A model generated the notes under the pieces. It had not been told where the DNA came from and searched no databases. It saw only the letters and a program-made list of their open reading frames with translations. Source: Nocardioides flavescens (lineage in GTDB: Bacteria > Actinomycetota > Actinomycetes > Propionibacteriales > Nocardioidaceae). From it: a stretch of DNA of 64,000 bases. The position numbers were made by a program, and so were the translations under genes. The DNA lies in assembly GCF_009823805.1 (NCBI RefSeq), contig NZ_WUEK01000015.1:1-64000 (forward strand), given 5' to 3'. Position 1 is the stretch's first letter, and each line of letters opens with the position of its first letter. Below are positions 1 through 8,226 of this stretch, piece by piece.

Positions 1-39
1 CAGAGACCTCTACCGACACCTGCAACACCCAGCCCTTGA

Positions 40-600
40 CCAGACATAGGAGCGTCAGGACTTCGTCCTTCCTCAACCACCGGACGGTCGGCTCTCGACC
101 CCACCGTGCGGGGTCTCGACGACGCCCGCCGGGGCTCGCTGCTCGACCACCGGGTCGTCGTACCCCGAGTGTGGTTTCGAGACAGGACTTCGTCCTTCCT
201 CAACCACCGGTCGGTCGGCTCCCGGCCCCACTGTGCGGGGTCTCGACGACGCTCGCCGGGGCTCGCTGCTCGACCACCGGGTCGTCGTACCCCGAGTGTG
301 GTTCCAGACAGGACTCCGTCCTTCCTCAACCACCGGTCTGTCGGCTCCCGGCCCCACTGTCAGGGGTGCCAGGGCTCGCTGCTCGACCACCGGGTCGGCG
401 TACCCCCGAGAGTGGTTTCGAGACAGGACTTCGTCCTTCCTCAACCACCGGAGGGGTCGGCCACCGGGTCGACGTACCCGAGTGTGGTCTCGAGACATGA
501 CTTCGTCCTTCCTCAACCACCGGACGGTCGGGTCCCAGCCCACCTCCGAGGGGTCTCGACGACGCTCGCCAGGGGCTGGCTGCTCGACCAGCGGACTCCG
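40..600. repeat. Tandem run of REP-like extragenic palindromes
   Basis: The sequence contains five copies of the core AGGACTTCGTCCTTCCTCAA followed by CCACCGG, at 57-83, 184-210, 310-336, 425-451 and 497-523, with small variations. Between them a second segment containing GCTCGCTGCTCGACCACCGG recurs, so the overall unit is about 110-127 bp and is longer than the core. The core plus flank folds: at 171-207 and 412-448 outer arms GTGGTT/AACCAC enclose an inner AGGAC-TTC-GTCCT hairpin. A similar element lies inverted near 30.0 kb. These are features of REP/BIME-like or MITE-like intergenic repeats. There is no credible gene in the stretch; frames open across it only because of repeat periodicity. 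Confidence 0.85.
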
Positions 601-691
601 TCCGGGCTGGTCTGGACCTGGCACGGAGAGGGCGGTGTGGAGAACCGCGCTGCGTCAAGGGGGCTGCGCGGAAGACCTTGACGTCTCTTAC

Positions 692-703
692 ACCCCCGGG
701 GGT
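692..703. promoter_or_regulatory. 12-bp dyad ACCCCCGGGGGT upstream of GAF/MCP gene
   Basis: Perfect palindrome of the ACCCCnnGGGGT type. It lies 81 nt before the start codon of the double-GAF protein and is followed by GGTAATACC and CATACC segments that could be -10 elements. The rest of 601-784 shows no gene. It belongs to a family of similar dyads in front of several other genes in this window; the binding protein is unknown. Confidence 0.5.
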
Positions 704-784
704 AATACCTGCGCATACCTCTACACCACCGCGACCCGCCGCCGATGGGGATGGCGTCGACGGAGACGGCTTCGAGGGGGGCAC

Positions 785-2371
785 ATGAACAGGCGCTGGC
801 GTCAATCAGTGACGGTCGAGGAGATCGCGGCACGGCTCAGCGAGTCGCAGCGCGAGGTCCGGGCGGTCGTGGAGGTGCTCGCCGCGCTCGGTCGTGTCGA
901 GTCCGTCGACGAGGCGGCGCGGGTCGCGCTCGACGCGGTGCGCGAGGCGTTCGGGATGGCCTACGGGTCGTTCTGGACCATCGACCCCGAGGCCGGGGTG
1001 CTGCGGTTCGCGGTCGAGTCGGGGTCGGCCGGAGAGGAGTTCCGCCGGGTCACCGAGGAGGCGTCGTTCGCGGAGGGCGTCGGCCTGTCGGGTCGGGCCT
1101 GGCGCCAGCGCGAGCTGGTGTTCGTGCGTGACCTGTCCGAGCTGACCGACTGCGTGCGAGCGCCCGCCGCGGGACGCGCGGGCGTGCGCAGCGGGGTGTG
1201 CTTCCCGATCCTGCGCGGTGGCCAGGTCGTGGGCACCATGGACTTCTTCGTCACCGAGACGATCGAGCCCACCGAGGAGCGGCTCGGCGCGCTGAGGGCC
1301 GTCGGGTCGATGGTGAGCCAGACGCTGGACCGGCTCGTCGACGCCGAGGAGCAGCGCGCGACGGTGCGCGACCTCGCCGCGGTGACGGTCGTGCTGCAGC
1401 AGCTCACCCAGGCGCAAGACCGCGAGCAGGCCGTCGGTGCCGCGCTCGACACGATCCGCCGGGAGTTCGGCTGGGCCTACGGCTCCTACTGGGCGCTCGA
1501 CGAGGAGGCCGGCGTGCTCCGCTTCGCGCAGGAGTCGGGTACGGCGGGCCCGGAGTTCCGCGAGGTGACCCTGCAGGCGTCGTTCGCGGAGGGCGTGGGC
1601 CTCTCGGGACGGGCGTGGCGCTCGCGCGACCTCTACTTCGTGCGCGACCTCGCCGAGATGACCGACTGCGTCCGCGCACCCGCCGCGCGCCGGGCCGGGG
1701 TGAGGTCGGGCGTGTGCCTGCCGATCTTCGTCGCGGGCCGGGTGGTCGGCACGATGGACTTCTTCGCCCTCGAGACGCTGACGCTGAGCGACGGGCGCCG
1801 CGACGCGCTGCGCAACACCGCGGCGCTGGTGTCGTCGGCGTTCGACCGGTTCGACGCGACCGAGCTGGTCAACCGCGCCGGGTCGAGCATGATGAGCTCG
1901 ATCACCGACGTGGGCGCCAACGTCGAGCAGGCGACCGCGGTGGCGGCGGACGCGCTGCGGATGACCCAGGAGGCCGACGCGGCCGCAGGCCGGCTCGCCG
2001 ACTCGAGCACCGCGATCGGCACCATCGTCCGCACGATCGCGGCGGTCGCGACGCAGACCAACCTGCTCGCGCTCAACGCCACCATCGAGGCGGCGCGGGC
2101 CGGCACCGCCGGGCGCGGCTTCGCGGTCGTCGCCGGGGAGGTCAAGGAGCTCGCGGCCGAGACCTCGCGCGCCACCGACGACATCGCCCGTCGGATCTCG
2201 ACCATCCAGGGCGAGGTGGAGGCCGTCGTCGCGGCGCTGGCCTCCATCAGCGAGACCGTCGAGCAGGTCACCCGCACCCAGGACCTCATCGGCGGCGCGC
2301 TCGACGAGCAGGGCGAGATGACCCGCAGCATCATGCGCTCGCGGGCGGACGTGGCCTACCAGGCCGTGTAG
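785..2371 (+). CDS. Soluble double-GAF methyl-accepting chemotaxis-like protein
   Basis: The 528-residue product has two consecutive GAF-like domains (about residues 30-185 and 200-360) that are near duplicates of each other: AYGSFWTIDPEAGVLRF near residue 59 recurs as AYGSYWALDEEAGVLRF near residue 232. The C-terminal part is a methyl-accepting chemotaxis signalling domain with the hairpin-tip motif TQTNLLALNATIEAARAG near residue 423. No transmembrane segment or signal peptide is seen, so it should be a cytoplasmic sensor that would talk to CheA/CheW or a similar kinase. No che gene lies in the window. The ATG was chosen because GAGGGGGG precedes it; in-frame sequence further upstream is repeat-derived. 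Its 3' end overlaps the convergent membrane-protein gene by 16 bp. Confidence 0.85.
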   Translation: MNRRWRQSVTVEEIAARLSESQREVRAVVEVLAALGRVESVDEAARVALDAVREAFGMAYGSFWTIDPEAGVLRFAVESGSAGEEFRRVTEEASFAEGVGLSGRAWRQRELVFVRDLSELTDCVRAPAAGRAGVRSGVCFPILRGGQVVGTMDFFVTETIEPTEERLGALRAVGSMVSQTLDRLVDAEEQRATVRDLAAVTVVLQQLTQAQDREQAVGAALDTIRREFGWAYGSYWALDEEAGVLRFAQESGTAGPEFREVTLQASFAEGVGLSGRAWRSRDLYFVRDLAEMTDCVRAPAARRAGVRSGVCLPIFVAGRVVGTMDFFALETLTLSDGRRDALRNTAALVSSAFDRFDATELVNRAGSSMMSSITDVGANVEQATAVAADALRMTQEADAAAGRLADSSTAIGTIVRTIAAVATQTNLLALNATIEAARAGTAGRGFAVVAGEVKELAAETSRATDDIARRISTIQGEVEAVVAALASISETVEQVTRTQDLIGGALDEQGEMTRSIMRSRADVAYQAV

Positions 2372-3738
2372 AAGAGGTGCTGGACGACCACCGCGGTCAG
2401 CACCTGGAGCCCGAGTCCGACCCGCTGCCAGCGCGGGGGCAGGAAGACGTAGGCCAGCGTCACCCAGGGCACGAACGGCACCCAGATCCGCTCCACCTCG
2501 GCCTTGCTCATGCCCGACGCGTCGGCGGCCACGACCACGAGCACGCCGGCGGCGGCCAGCAGCAGCACGACGCGCGAGGTGCTGCGCCGGGCGGCGTCGC
2601 GCGCCGTCGCGGCCGCACTCAGCACGCCGGAGAAGAGCAGCGGCCCCGCGATGATCGTGAACAGCGCGATGTTGCCCCACGCCCAGTACGCCAGCGGGCG
2701 GTCCTTGGCGATGCCGGCCCAGTAGCGGTCGTGCAGGACCGGGTAGGCCTCCCACCAGGAGAAGCCGAACGCCGCGAAGCCGAGCACCACGGCCAGCGCC
2801 GCGACCGCGGCCACCGGCAGGGGGCGCCAGGCGCGACCGGCGACGAGCACCGCCACGGCGACGAGCCCCATCAGCGGCATGCCGTAGGACATCATCACGC
2901 CGGTGCCGAGCAGCAGGCCGGCGGGCACGGCCCACCACAGCCGTCCGCTGCGGGTCGACAGCGCCAGGCAGGCCAGCCCCCACGCCATGACCGCACCGAA
3001 CAGCGCGTCGGCCGAGACGGCCATGAAGACCGCGGCCGGTGTCAGCACCAGGAACGGCGCCGCGCGGCGGGCGGCGTCCTCCGCGCCGAGGGCGCGCAGC
3101 GTCACCAGGACCGCGACCACGGTGGTCGCGGCCAGCACCGTCACCACCATCCCCGCGGCGAAGTCGCCGCCGAGACCGACGCGCACCAGGCCCACGAAGA
3201 ACAGCAGGGCCGCCGGCGGGTGGCCCGCGACGTGGGTGGGCCAGTTGTCGGGGGAGTCGATGGGGACGCGGCTGACGTAGGTCTCGAGCAGCTGGTGCAC
3301 GCTGCCGACGTCGCGGGCGGTGCGGAGGTACTCGTAGGGGTTGCCCAGCACCCGGGAGATCCCGCTCGTGCCGTCGACGAAGGCCAGCGAGAGCAACCAG
3401 CCCAGCGAGCCGGCGTACGCCGCCGCGAGGAGCCGGGGCCAGCTCAGCCGCTGGGCGAGGTCGGCGCCGTAGCGCCAGCCCAGCACCGCGATGAGCACGG
3501 CGGGGACGGTCCCGGGGCCGAACAGCTTGGGCCGCCACAGACCGTGGAGGGGCGGCACCTCGTCGGGCGAGGCGTTGCGCGGTGCGCGGCTGGCGACCTC
3601 CCACCCGATCAGGTGCGGGAGGCTGAAGGCCAGACTGAGCAGCACCACGGCGACGGCGAGGCCGAGCCAGGGGAGCGCGCGGGGTACTGCGCGTGGGTCG
3701 GTCGCCGCACCGGCGTCCACAGTTCGCACATCTGGCAC
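2356..3738 (-). CDS. Polytopic membrane protein, GT-C-like
   Basis: A 460-residue protein with roughly ten or more hydrophobic segments spread over its length. It resembles actinobacterial integral membrane proteins with a GT-C (lipid-linked sugar mannosyltransferase-like) fold, but I cannot point to a decisive catalytic motif. It is divergent from, and 23 nt away from, a GT2-family glycosyltransferase gene, which suggests a shared role in cell-envelope glycolipid synthesis. The GTG start lies within a 9-bp direct repeat (CACATCTGG twice, 3727-3744). No Shine-Dalgarno is evident. Function is inferred only from topology and context. Confidence 0.7.
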   Translation of the reverse strand: MPDVRTVDAGAATDPRAVPRALPWLGLAVAVVLLSLAFSLPHLIGWEVASRAPRNASPDEVPPLHGLWRPKLFGPGTVPAVLIAVLGWRYGADLAQRLSWPRLLAAAYAGSLGWLLSLAFVDGTSGISRVLGNPYEYLRTARDVGSVHQLLETYVSRVPIDSPDNWPTHVAGHPPAALLFFVGLVRVGLGGDFAAGMVVTVLAATTVVAVLVTLRALGAEDAARRAAPFLVLTPAAVFMAVSADALFGAVMAWGLACLALSTRSGRLWWAVPAGLLLGTGVMMSYGMPLMGLVAVAVLVAGRAWRPLPVAAVAALAVVLGFAAFGFSWWEAYPVLHDRYWAGIAKDRPLAYWAWGNIALFTIIAGPLLFSGVLSAAATARDAARRSTSRVVLLLAAAGVLVVVAADASGMSKAEVERIWVPFVPWVTLAYVFLPPRWQRVGLGLQVLTAVVVQHLFYTAW

Positions 3739-3761
3739 ATCTGGAGACTAGGAGAGCACCC

Positions 3762-4457
3762 GTGAGCACAGCCGGAGAGGTGACCGGAGGAGCAGCCGGG
3801 GGCGTGGTCTGCGACCTCGTCCTGCCGTGCCGCGACGAGGCGCCGGCGCTGGAGGGGCTGCTGCCCGAGGTGCCCGAGGGGTTCCGGGTGATCGTCGCCG
3901 ACAACGGCTCCCGCGACGCCACGGCCGACGTGGCCCGCCGCCTCGGGGCGACGGTCGTGCTCGAGGACCGTCCCGGGTACGGCGCCGCCGTGCACGCGGG
4001 GTTGCTGATGGCCAAGGCCGAGCTGGTGGCGTTCATGGACGGCGACGGCTCCTTCGACCCCGTCGAGCTGCTGCCGCTGGTCGACGACGTGCGCTCGGGC
4101 CGCGCCGACATCGCGGTCGGCCGGCGTCGGCCCACGAAGCGGGGCACCTGGCCCTGGCACGCCCGCGCGGGCAACGCGCTGATCGTGGCCTGGCTGCGCC
4201 GCCGGATCGGGCTGCCCGCCCACGACATCGCGCCGATGCGGGTCTGCCGGCGCGCGGACCTGCTGGCCCTCGACGTGCAGGACCGCCGCTTCGGCTACCC
4301 GGTCGAGATGCTGCAGAAGGCGACCCAGGCGGGCTGGCGCTTCACCGAGCACGACGTGTCCTACCGCCCGCGGGCCGAAGGCACGAAGTCCAAGGTCTCG
4401 GGGTCGGTGCGCGGCACGCTGCGCACGGCCCGCGACTTCGCCAAGGTGCTGTCGTGA
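3762..4457 (+). CDS. Glycosyltransferase family 2
   Basis: A 231-residue GT-A fold glycosyltransferase. The nucleotide-sugar-binding motif VIVADNGSRDAT is near residue 45 and the DxD-like segment FMDGDGSFDP near residue 88. The protein lacks membrane segments, so it is cytoplasmic or peripheral. Related enzymes transfer sugars to polyprenyl phosphate or other acceptors; the substrate cannot be read here. The GTG at this position follows AGGAGAG at good spacing, so it was preferred to the upstream in-frame start. Its stop overlaps the start of the DUF2064 gene (GTGA), indicating translational coupling. This GT2-DUF2064 pairing is common in actinobacteria. Confidence 0.88.
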   Translation: MSTAGEVTGGAAGGVVCDLVLPCRDEAPALEGLLPEVPEGFRVIVADNGSRDATADVARRLGATVVLEDRPGYGAAVHAGLLMAKAELVAFMDGDGSFDPVELLPLVDDVRSGRADIAVGRRRPTKRGTWPWHARAGNALIVAWLRRRIGLPAHDIAPMRVCRRADLLALDVQDRRFGYPVEMLQKATQAGWRFTEHDVSYRPRAEGTKSKVSGSVRGTLRTARDFAKVLS

Positions 4458-5125
4458 GCGCGCCGACCGGGGTGGCCGCGCTGGTCGTCGCCAAGGCGCC
4501 GGAGCCCGGCAAGGTCAAGACCCGGCTCGGTCGCGACATCGGCATGGAGTCCGCCGCCCGGATCGCGGCGGCGGCGCTGCTGGACACCCTCGTCGCCTGC
4601 CGTGCGGCCGTCGATCTCGGGCCGATCACGCGGTGCCACATCTCGCTCGACGGCGACCTCGACGCGGCCGTCTGCGCCGAGGAGCTGCGCGAGGCGCTCG
4701 ACGGGTGGACGGTGCACCCGCAGGTCGGCGACGACTTCGCCGACCGGCTGGCCGACGCCCACGCCCGCCTGAGCGGGCCGGTCGTCCAGGTCGGCATGGA
4801 CACCCCGCACGCCACCCCCGCACAGCTCGCGGACGCCGCCGCGGGGCTGGCCGACCACGATGCGGTGCTCGGTCCCGCCGAGGACGGTGGCTGGTGGGTG
4901 CTGGCGCTGCGGGATCCGGCGTACGCCGCCGCGCTGGTCGGTGTGCCGATGTCGACCGACACCACCGGCGCCGACACCCGAGCAGCGCTCGAGGCGCGCG
5001 GCATCAGCGTGGGCACCACCGCCACCCTGCGCGACATCGACACCGTGCCCGACGCGGACGCGGCCGCCGAGGCCGCGCCCGGCAGTCGGTTCGCCCGGGT
5101 GTGGGAGGAGCTCAGGCCCCGGTGA
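4454..5125 (+). CDS. DUF2064 family (TIGR04282-type) glycosyltransferase-like protein
   Basis: The 223-residue product shows the family signatures: VVAKAPEPGKVKTRL near the N terminus, GMDTPHA in the middle and GPAEDGGWWVLAL near residue 138. These proteins have a nucleotidyltransferase-like GT-A fold related to CofC/MobA enzymes, and their exact substrate is generally unknown. It is coupled to the preceding GT2 gene by a GTGA overlap and ends 9 nt from the convergent methyltransferase gene. Family assignment is firm; the reaction is not known. Confidence 0.88.
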   Translation: MSAPTGVAALVVAKAPEPGKVKTRLGRDIGMESAARIAAAALLDTLVACRAAVDLGPITRCHISLDGDLDAAVCAEELREALDGWTVHPQVGDDFADRLADAHARLSGPVVQVGMDTPHATPAQLADAAAGLADHDAVLGPAEDGGWWVLALRDPAYAAALVGVPMSTDTTGADTRAALEARGISVGTTATLRDIDTVPDADAAAEAAPGSRFARVWEELRPR

Positions 5126-5134
5126 TCGCCGGTC

Positions 5135-6088
5135 TCAGGCGGCCGAGACGGCCGACACCGGCGACTTGCGGGCCATCACGAGCGACTGGGCGACGCCGAG
5201 CATGTCGCGGACCTCGGTGAAGCCGGCCTGGCGCAGCAGGTCGCCGGCGAGCTCGACCGACATCGGTCCGCCGCCGCGCACGAGCGCCTCGTGCTCGACC
5301 GCGGCGCGCTCGAGCTCGGTGCAGTCACTGGCCCCGGTGGCGACCGGCATGACGAGCCAGCAGCCGGGCTTCAACGCCGTGTGGACCCGGTCCAGGCCCT
5401 GCTCGAGGTCGGTGCGGCACAGGAAGATCTGCGGCATCCAGGCGAGGTCGTAGGCGCACTCCTCGTGCAGCTCGGTCACCGACTGCTGGCGCAGCTCGAT
5501 CCGCTCGCCGACCCGGGACCCGGCGAGGCGCTCCTTGGCGATGGCGAGCGCGTCGACGGACACGTCGAGCCCCACGGCCTCGATGCCGGGGAACTCCTCG
5601 CACAGCACCTGCGCGATCGCGCCGGTGCCCACGCCCACGTCGAGGAACCGTGCCGTGCCGTCGTCGAGGCGGTCGCGGGTGACCGGCAGCATCGGCAGGA
5701 CGGCGTCGGCGAGGATCGAGGCGACCGATCGGCTGGCGATGCCCATGGCCACGATCTCGTCGGGATCGGCCGGGATGAGGTCGTCGCAGTCGGTCGCGTG
5801 CATCAGCGCCCTGCGCAGCTCCGCGACGATGCCGCACGCGAGGGTCTGGGGGTCGTCGTACCACGGGTGCAGGTCGACCGGCTCGAGCCGGCCACCGTCG
5901 CGTTCGCGCAGGACGCCGGCGGCGACGAGCAGTCGCGCGTCAGCGCGGTCGAGCTCGGTCTCCAACGGCTGGCCGGCGAGCACACGGGCCCACCCGCCGT
6001 GTCCCGCGAGGCGCGCGAGCGCCCCGACGACCTGCACCTGCCTGAGTGAGTCGATCACGTCTCGGGCACCCTCCTCGACGAACAGCAC
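5135..6088 (-). CDS. SAM-dependent methyltransferase with N-terminal winged-helix-like domain
   Basis: A 317-residue class I methyltransferase. Motif I, LDVGVGTGAI, is at residues 149-158 and the acidic end of strand 2, VGLDVS, at 172-177. Residues 15-70 resemble the dimerisation/winged-helix segment of small-molecule O-methyltransferases, ending in an LxxAGVLRERDGG wing. The start is a GTG. It is divergently arranged with the cytochrome b-molybdopterin gene across a 168-bp region. The substrate cannot be predicted; association with the GT2/DUF2064 genes is by location only. Confidence 0.85.
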   Translation of the reverse strand: MLFVEEGARDVIDSLRQVQVVGALARLAGHGGWARVLAGQPLETELDRADARLLVAAGVLRERDGGRLEPVDLHPWYDDPQTLACGIVAELRRALMHATDCDDLIPADPDEIVAMGIASRSVASILADAVLPMLPVTRDRLDDGTARFLDVGVGTGAIAQVLCEEFPGIEAVGLDVSVDALAIAKERLAGSRVGERIELRQQSVTELHEECAYDLAWMPQIFLCRTDLEQGLDRVHTALKPGCWLVMPVATGASDCTELERAAVEHEALVRGGGPMSVELAGDLLRQAGFTEVRDMLGVAQSLVMARKSPVSAVSAA

Positions 6089-6162
6089 CGGCCTGGGTCC
6101 AGACCGATGGGTGACAGGTGCCCAATTCTCCGCTGCCGGTCACCTCACCCCGGGGAATGAGT

Positions 6163-6176
6163 TGTCCGGCCGGACA
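6163..6176. promoter_or_regulatory. 14-bp perfect palindrome in divergent promoter region
   Basis: TGTCCGGCCGGACA is a perfect inverted repeat between the methyltransferase gene and the cytochrome b-molybdopterin operon. Its position suits an operator for one or both genes. The regulator is unknown and chance occurrence in GC-rich DNA cannot be excluded. Confidence 0.35.
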
Positions 6177-6256
6177 CCGTGTCGCCAGCCGATGGTCGCA
6201 GAGCGGTGGGCGTGTCGTCGGCGCCGGGCACTTGACCGGGTGCGAAGACTGTCCAG

Positions 6257-7405
6257 GTGAGCACCGCCACCGCCCGCACCGCCGGGTTCAGCACCCGGCT
6301 GCGCAGCACCGCCGTCGCCGCCCGGGTCGGGCTCGTGCTCGGCGTCTGCTTCGCGATCTGCTTCGTGACGGGCCTGGTGAGCCACTACGCGCAGGACGTC
6401 GCCCAGCCGCTGGGCTTCCCGACCAGCCCGGCGTGGGGCTACCGCGTGACCCAGGGTCTGCACGTGATCACCGGCACGGCGTGCGTGCCGCTGCTGCTCG
6501 TCAAGCTCTGGACGGTCTACCCGCAGCTGTTCCGCCGCCCGCCCCGGGGCCTGCGGCGCCTCGCGGTCGAGGTCGCGGAGCGGCTGTCGATCGCCGTGCT
6601 CGTCGCCTCGGCGATCTTCCAGCTGGCCTCGGGCCTGGCCAACGTCACCGGGTGGTACCCCTGGGCCTTCTCGTTCCGCCCGACCCACTACGCCCTGGCC
6701 TGGGTGGCGATCGGCAGCCTCGTCGTGCACGTCGCGGTGAAGCTGCCGCTCATCCGCAGCGCGCTGGGCGCCGACGTCGACGAGGGGCTCGAGCAGGAGG
6801 GCCCGCCCGGGGCCCTGTCGCGGCGCGGGCTGCTCGGGGCGACCTGGGCCGCCGCGGCGGTCGCCGTCGTCGCCACGGCCGGCAACACCGTCCCGTGGCT
6901 GCGGAAGGTGTCGGTGCTCGCCACGCACACCGGCGACGGGCCGCAGGGGCTGCCGATCACCCGGTCCGCCAAGGCGGCCGGCATCGAACCCGAGGCCGTC
7001 GGGGCGGCGTACGTCCTGGAGGTCGTGCGCGGCGAGCGGACGGTCACCCTGAGCCGCGAGGACCTGCTCGCGATGGAGCAGCAGACGCGCACGCTGCCGA
7101 TCGCCTGCGTCGAGGGCTGGTCGGGCACGGCCGACTGGACGGGGGTGCGGCTGCGGGACCTCATCGACCTGGTCGAGGCGCCGCTCGGCTCCGACGTCCA
7201 GGTCACCTCGCTGCAGCAGCGCGGGGCGTTCAGCCGCTCGGTCCTCCAGGGCGGCTTCGTCGACGACGAGCGCACCACGCTCGCCTTGGCCATCAACGGC
7301 GAGACGCTGAACCTCGACCACGGCTACCCGGCTCGCATCATCGCGCCCAACCGGCCCGGGGTGCTGCAGACGAAGTGGGTCACCCGGCTGGAGGTGCAGG
7401 CGTGA
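6257..7405 (+). CDS. Cytochrome b-like/molybdopterin-dependent oxidoreductase fusion
   Basis: The 382-residue protein joins two modules. Residues 25-165 hold four membrane segments with histidines at 43, 69, 144 and 158 that could bind b-type haem. Residues 188-210 form a fifth segment preceded by SRRGLLG, which resembles an internal twin-arginine motif. Residues 245-382 are a sulfite-oxidase-type molybdopterin domain, with Cys284 in PIACVEGWSG as the likely Mo ligand and a conserved ARIIAPNRPG loop near the end. The expected role is electron transfer between a membrane haem and an extracytoplasmic Mo site. The electron acceptor and substrate are unknown. The next gene overlaps it by 4 bp (GTGA). 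Confidence 0.85.
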   Translation: MSTATARTAGFSTRLRSTAVAARVGLVLGVCFAICFVTGLVSHYAQDVAQPLGFPTSPAWGYRVTQGLHVITGTACVPLLLVKLWTVYPQLFRRPPRGLRRLAVEVAERLSIAVLVASAIFQLASGLANVTGWYPWAFSFRPTHYALAWVAIGSLVVHVAVKLPLIRSALGADVDEGLEQEGPPGALSRRGLLGATWAAAAVAVVATAGNTVPWLRKVSVLATHTGDGPQGLPITRSAKAAGIEPEAVGAAYVLEVVRGERTVTLSREDLLAMEQQTRTLPIACVEGWSGTADWTGVRLRDLIDLVEAPLGSDVQVTSLQQRGAFSRSVLQGGFVDDERTTLALAINGETLNLDHGYPARIIAPNRPGVLQTKWVTRLEVQA

Positions 7406-7830
7406 GGACCGGGCTCGCTCCGAGGATCGCCCTCGGCGCCGTCGGCGTCCTCGTCGCGGCGTACGGCGCGTGGCTGCTGCTCAGTCGCCAGGACGCCGAA
7501 CAGCTGCGCAGCGCGGCCGTCTGGCTCGTCGCCGGCGTCGTGCTGCACGACGTGGTGCTCGCCCCGGTCGTCGTGGTGCTCGGCCTCCTCGTCTCCCGCG
7601 TCGTGCCTCCGGTGGCGCGGGCGCCGATCGCGGCCGGGGCGATCGTCCTCGGGAGCGTGACCCTGCTCGCCGTACCGGTGCTGGGGAGGTTCGGCGAGCG
7701 CTCCGACAACCCGTCGCTGCTCGACCGCGACTACACGGCCGGCTGGCTGGTGCTCGCCGCGGTCGTCCTGGTGGCGGTCGTCGTGGCGACCCTGGCGCGG
7801 GCGCGACGTCGCCGGCAACCACCCTCCTAG
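7402..7830 (+). CDS. Small four-helix membrane protein
   Basis: The 142-residue product has four predicted membrane segments (near residues 9-27, 37-62, 70-90 and 115-135) and a basic C-terminal tail. It shows no recognised catalytic motif. It is translationally coupled to the cytochrome b-molybdopterin gene, so it may assist assembly or electron transfer of that enzyme. That role is inferred only from operon position. Confidence 0.75.
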   Translation: MRTGLAPRIALGAVGVLVAAYGAWLLLSRQDAEQLRSAAVWLVAGVVLHDVVLAPVVVVLGLLVSRVVPPVARAPIAAGAIVLGSVTLLAVPVLGRFGERSDNPSLLDRDYTAGWLVLAAVVLVAVVVATLARARRRRQPPS

Positions 7831-7834
7831 GCTC

Positions 7835-7846
7835 ACCCGCAGGGGT
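7835..7846. promoter_or_regulatory. Dyad ACCCGCAGGGGT (window-wide box family)
   Basis: Imperfect member of the ACCCCnnGGGGT family, embedded in the longer inverted repeat TCACCCGCAGGGGTGA. It lies 110 nt before the sigma-region-2-like gene and just after the preceding operon. The spacing differs from the other members, so functional assignment is weak. Confidence 0.35.
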
Positions 7847-7956
7847 GATGGAGGCAGGTGTGCGACCGTTCGTCACCGGTTACCTGGCGGGTGCCTCATG
7901 CTGGTGCGGTCAGCGGGGGTGGCCTGATCGCGATCCACCCTGGGAGAACGACGACG

Positions 7957-8226
7957 ATGTCCTTGCCCGACCGCGAGACCACTGAGTTCGCCGTATTCGT
8001 CGATCTCACGGCGCCCAAGGCGCTCGAGCTGGCGACCCTCCTGCTCGGAGACGTCGTGGAGGCCGAGCACCTGGTGCGGCACTGCTACCGCCAGGCCTGG
8101 CTCGAGCGCGAGCTGCTCGCCGACCTGCCGCACGCGCGCATCAGCCCCCGCGCGTGGTTCCTCGCCAACGTGCGCGACGCCGCCCCGCAGTGGTCGCTCG
8201 CGTCCGTGCGCCCGCTCACCGGCTGA
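7957..8226 (+). CDS. Short sigma-70 region 2-like protein
   Basis: An 89-residue protein whose pattern ALELATLLLGDVVEAEHLVR followed by ARISPRAWFLANVRDAA resembles the helices of ECF sigma region 2 (core-RNAP and -10 recognition), with no region 4 following. It could be a truncated sigma factor, a sigma-like decoy, or an unrelated helical protein. The ATG was chosen because GGGAGAA precedes it; a longer start at 7858 is open but has no ribosome site. Its end overlaps the convergent LuxR-type gene by 11 bp. Confidence 0.6.
   Translation: MSLPDRETTEFAVFVDLTAPKALELATLLLGDVVEAEHLVRHCYRQAWLERELLADLPHARISPRAWFLANVRDAAPQWSLASVRPLTG

Noticed and set aside
40..600. CRISPR-like array
   Set aside because: The units are over 100 bp, both parts of the unit are conserved, and there are no unique spacers of constant length or cas genes.
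233..784. Long open frames across the left-end repeats, including an in-frame extension of the GAF gene
   Set aside because: The predicted peptides are low-complexity products of the repeat period, and a ribosome site supports the ATG at 785.
806..4228. Leftward 1140-codon open frame
   Set aside because: It is antisense to the GAF, membrane-protein and glycosyltransferase genes and gives an Arg/Pro-rich composition typical of shadow frames in GC-rich DNA.
6147..6156. ACCCCGGGGA as a member of the dyad box family
   Set aside because: The 2-bp centre is missing and there is no GGNYACC element at the right distance.
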